A stretch of DNA of 64,000 nucleotides from an uncultured Oscillospiraceae bacterium (lineage in GTDB: Bacteria; Bacillota; Clostridia; Oscillospirales; Acutalibacteraceae). The stretch spans positions 76,639 through 140,638 of the forward strand of contig URCA01000006.1 in NCBI GenBank assembly GCA_900546265.1, read 5' to 3'. Shown here piece by piece: positions 62,910 through 64,000 of this stretch (positions are counted from its first letter, which is position 1; each line of letters opens with the position of its first letter). The translations under genes and the position numbers were made by a program. Under the pieces are notes generated by a model, which saw nothing but the letters and a program-made list of their open reading frames with translations, ran no database searches and had not been told where the DNA came from.

Positions 62910-63704
62910 TTAGTTTCCCCTGCGCTGCTTGGAATCGGAATTTTGAGACGTGTCCGGCACAGTCTCGGACACCTGACGGGAAAACCACCCGGCTTTCTTC
63001 CCGATAACTTCCCCGGATACTGCATCGATCTTGTAGGAATACGCACACTTATCCGTGTAGAACTCCAGAATATAGCAGGGCTTGCCAGAATTGCGGCTCA
63101 GCTCCTCTCTGGTGAACACGATTTTTTGCGCTGTCTCATCCAGCCCCGCGTCCTCTAACGCGATCTGCTTTGCCTTTTCCAAGCCGATAAACTCCGGGGC
63201 AGGGGGAATGATCTTATCGCAGGTCTTATCCATGATCACGCCCAGAACGGCGTCGATTTTGTAGGTCCAGCGAGCAGAGGCACTTTCAAAGGCGAAGTAA
63301 TAGTAGGGCGACTTGATGCCGCCGGCAACCAGCGTTTCCTTATTTGCCAATGCAATGTCCAAACCGGCAGAAATCGCGGTCAGTGTTGGCAGCAGCCCGA
63401 CCATGCCTACCACAGAATTGATGAGAATATCTGCATTTTTATCTGATGCAATGTCACATAGTCCCTCCATACCGCAGAGCACCTGTACTGGCAAATCTGC
63501 CAGACGCTGTTTTAGTTCTGCGTATTTTTCAGTTTCGAAGATGCAGACCTTTTTCGGGAGAAACTCCCGTGCTTGCTGTTCCAATGCATCAACATTTCGA
63601 TTGGCAGCCAATGCGTAAATCTGCATTTCGTGGGATCTGGCAACTTCCAAAGACTGTGTTCCGATAGAACCTGTCGATCCGAGAATCGAGATTGCCTTTT
63701 TCAT
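62910..63704 (-). CDS. dxr: Chimeric frame: N-terminal third of Dxr fused to PepSY domains
   Basis: A 264-residue frame. Residues 1-130 are the NADPH-binding part of 1-deoxy-D-xylulose 5-phosphate reductoisomerase (KKAISILGSTGSIGTQSLEV, LANKETLVAGG). From about residue 131 the sequence becomes unrelated: the end of one PepSY domain (YYYFAFESASARWTYKIDAVLG) and one whole PepSY domain (IGLEKAKQIALEDAGL, YKIDAVSGEVIGKKAG), with a short polar tail. The Dxr metal-binding and catalytic domains are absent, so reductoisomerase activity is not possible. The start has AAAGGAG. It follows cdsA, the normal neighbour of dxr, so the upstream half is in its natural context. Confidence 0.78.
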   Translation of the reverse strand: MKKAISILGSTGSIGTQSLEVARSHEMQIYALAANRNVDALEQQAREFLPKKVCIFETEKYAELKQRLADLPVQVLCGMEGLCDIASDKNADILINSVVGMVGLLPTLTAISAGLDIALANKETLVAGGIKSPYYYFAFESASARWTYKIDAVLGVIMDKTCDKIIPPAPEFIGLEKAKQIALEDAGLDETAQKIVFTREELSRNSGKPCYILEFYTDKCAYSYKIDAVSGEVIGKKAGWFSRQVSETVPDTSQNSDSKQRRGN

Positions 63705-63800
63705 TTTATCATTCTCCTTTTTGATCCATGTGCCCATAAACACAACACGATGCAAAGCAAAGGGCCTCACATCGTGTGGTTTGTGCATGAACCCATGCAA

Positions 63801-64000
63801 TTATCCAAAGAACACCGGATACATCATTTCCAGTGCATAAAATGCCGGAACTGTAAACAAAACGCTGTCAAAACGATCCATGACACCGCCGTGTCCGGGC
63901 ATGATATTTCCGAAGTCTTTGATTCCCTGCTGACGCTTCAGTACAGATGCACTCAAATCTCCCAGTACGCTGATTACAGCACAAACAATGCCAATAAAAA
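63801..64000 (-). CDS. cdsA: Phosphatidate cytidylyltransferase, C-terminal part (cut by window edge)
   Basis: The last 65 codons of CdsA, which makes CDP-diacylglycerol from phosphatidic acid and CTP in the membrane. The family signature is complete: GDLSASVLKRQQGIKDFGNIMPGHGGVMDRFDS, followed by a final helix and MYPVFFG stop. The 5' end lies beyond the window. It is 96 bases upstream of dxr, as in the usual uppS-cdsA-dxr order. Confidence 0.92.
   Translation of the reverse strand, partial: FIGIVCAVISVLGDLSASVLKRQQGIKDFGNIMPGHGGVMDRFDSVLFTVPAFYALEMMYPVFFG

Noticed and set aside
62700..62910. Insertion sequence as the cause of the MATE truncation
   Set aside because: No terminal inverted repeats, target duplication or transposase fragment could be found at the boundary.

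Overview
The window looks like chromosome from a high-GC, spore-forming, anaerobic member of the Clostridia (Oscillospiraceae-like). The evidence is two CotF-type spore-coat genes, a PerR/reverse-rubrerythrin pair, a V-type ATPase of the Enterococcus Na+ type, many ABC importers of the CUT1 type without their own ATPase, and YesM/YesN-type sugar regulation. The taxon is inferred from gene content only. I see no rRNA, tRNA or CRISPR.

Region 1 (0-19 kb) is housekeeping and small accessory functions: Pit phosphate transporter with its DUF47 partner, reverse rubrerythrin with PerR, an MsrA-MsrB fusion, a lytic transglycosylase, a serpin, YfbR nucleotidase, a GT-C-like membrane protein with YfhO, hemolysin III, a dispanin/DUF2752/dispanin operon, CotF-like coat proteins, a solo MazF, an ABC exporter, and MurQ with a GlcNAc-kinase-like protein. 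Region 2 (19-20.6 kb) holds three small unknown genes near an SOS (LexA) box, one more small gene, and a hairpin-rich intergenic stretch with an exactly duplicated 37-bp terminator. Region 3 (20.6-29.4 kb) is a nine-gene V-ATPase operon on the minus strand in the order G-I-K-E-C-F-A-B-D. The K subunit carries all the known Na+ ligands.

Region 4 (29.7-34.1 kb) is a CotH kinase / VTC polyphosphate polymerase / DUF4956 operon, followed by a second hairpin cluster. Region 5 (34.4-60.3 kb) is a large glycan-related block. It holds two surface proteins (a repeated FN3 protein and a putative glycoside hydrolase), a YesN/YesM two-component system that overlaps a binding-protein-like lipoprotein gene, an eight-gene minus-strand operon and a divergent GH89 alpha-N-acetylglucosaminidase. 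The operon carries two complete sets of permeases and binding proteins, plus an NHL-YIP1 membrane protein and a DUF5696 protein. One of its binding proteins is fused to N-terminal carbohydrate-binding-like modules. This block is my best candidate for an undescribed system: a sensed, surface-attached glycan capture and import machine whose substrate may contain alpha-GlcNAc.

Region 6 (60.3-64 kb) has an ANT(6)-type aminoglycoside adenylyltransferase, a DUF1801 protein, an N-terminally truncated MATE gene, and then a sharp drop in GC at about 62.73 kb. Beyond that lie a dxr gene fused in frame to PepSY domains and the 3' end of cdsA. The last 1.3 kb may be a genuine rearrangement or a chimeric assembly join, and should be treated with caution.
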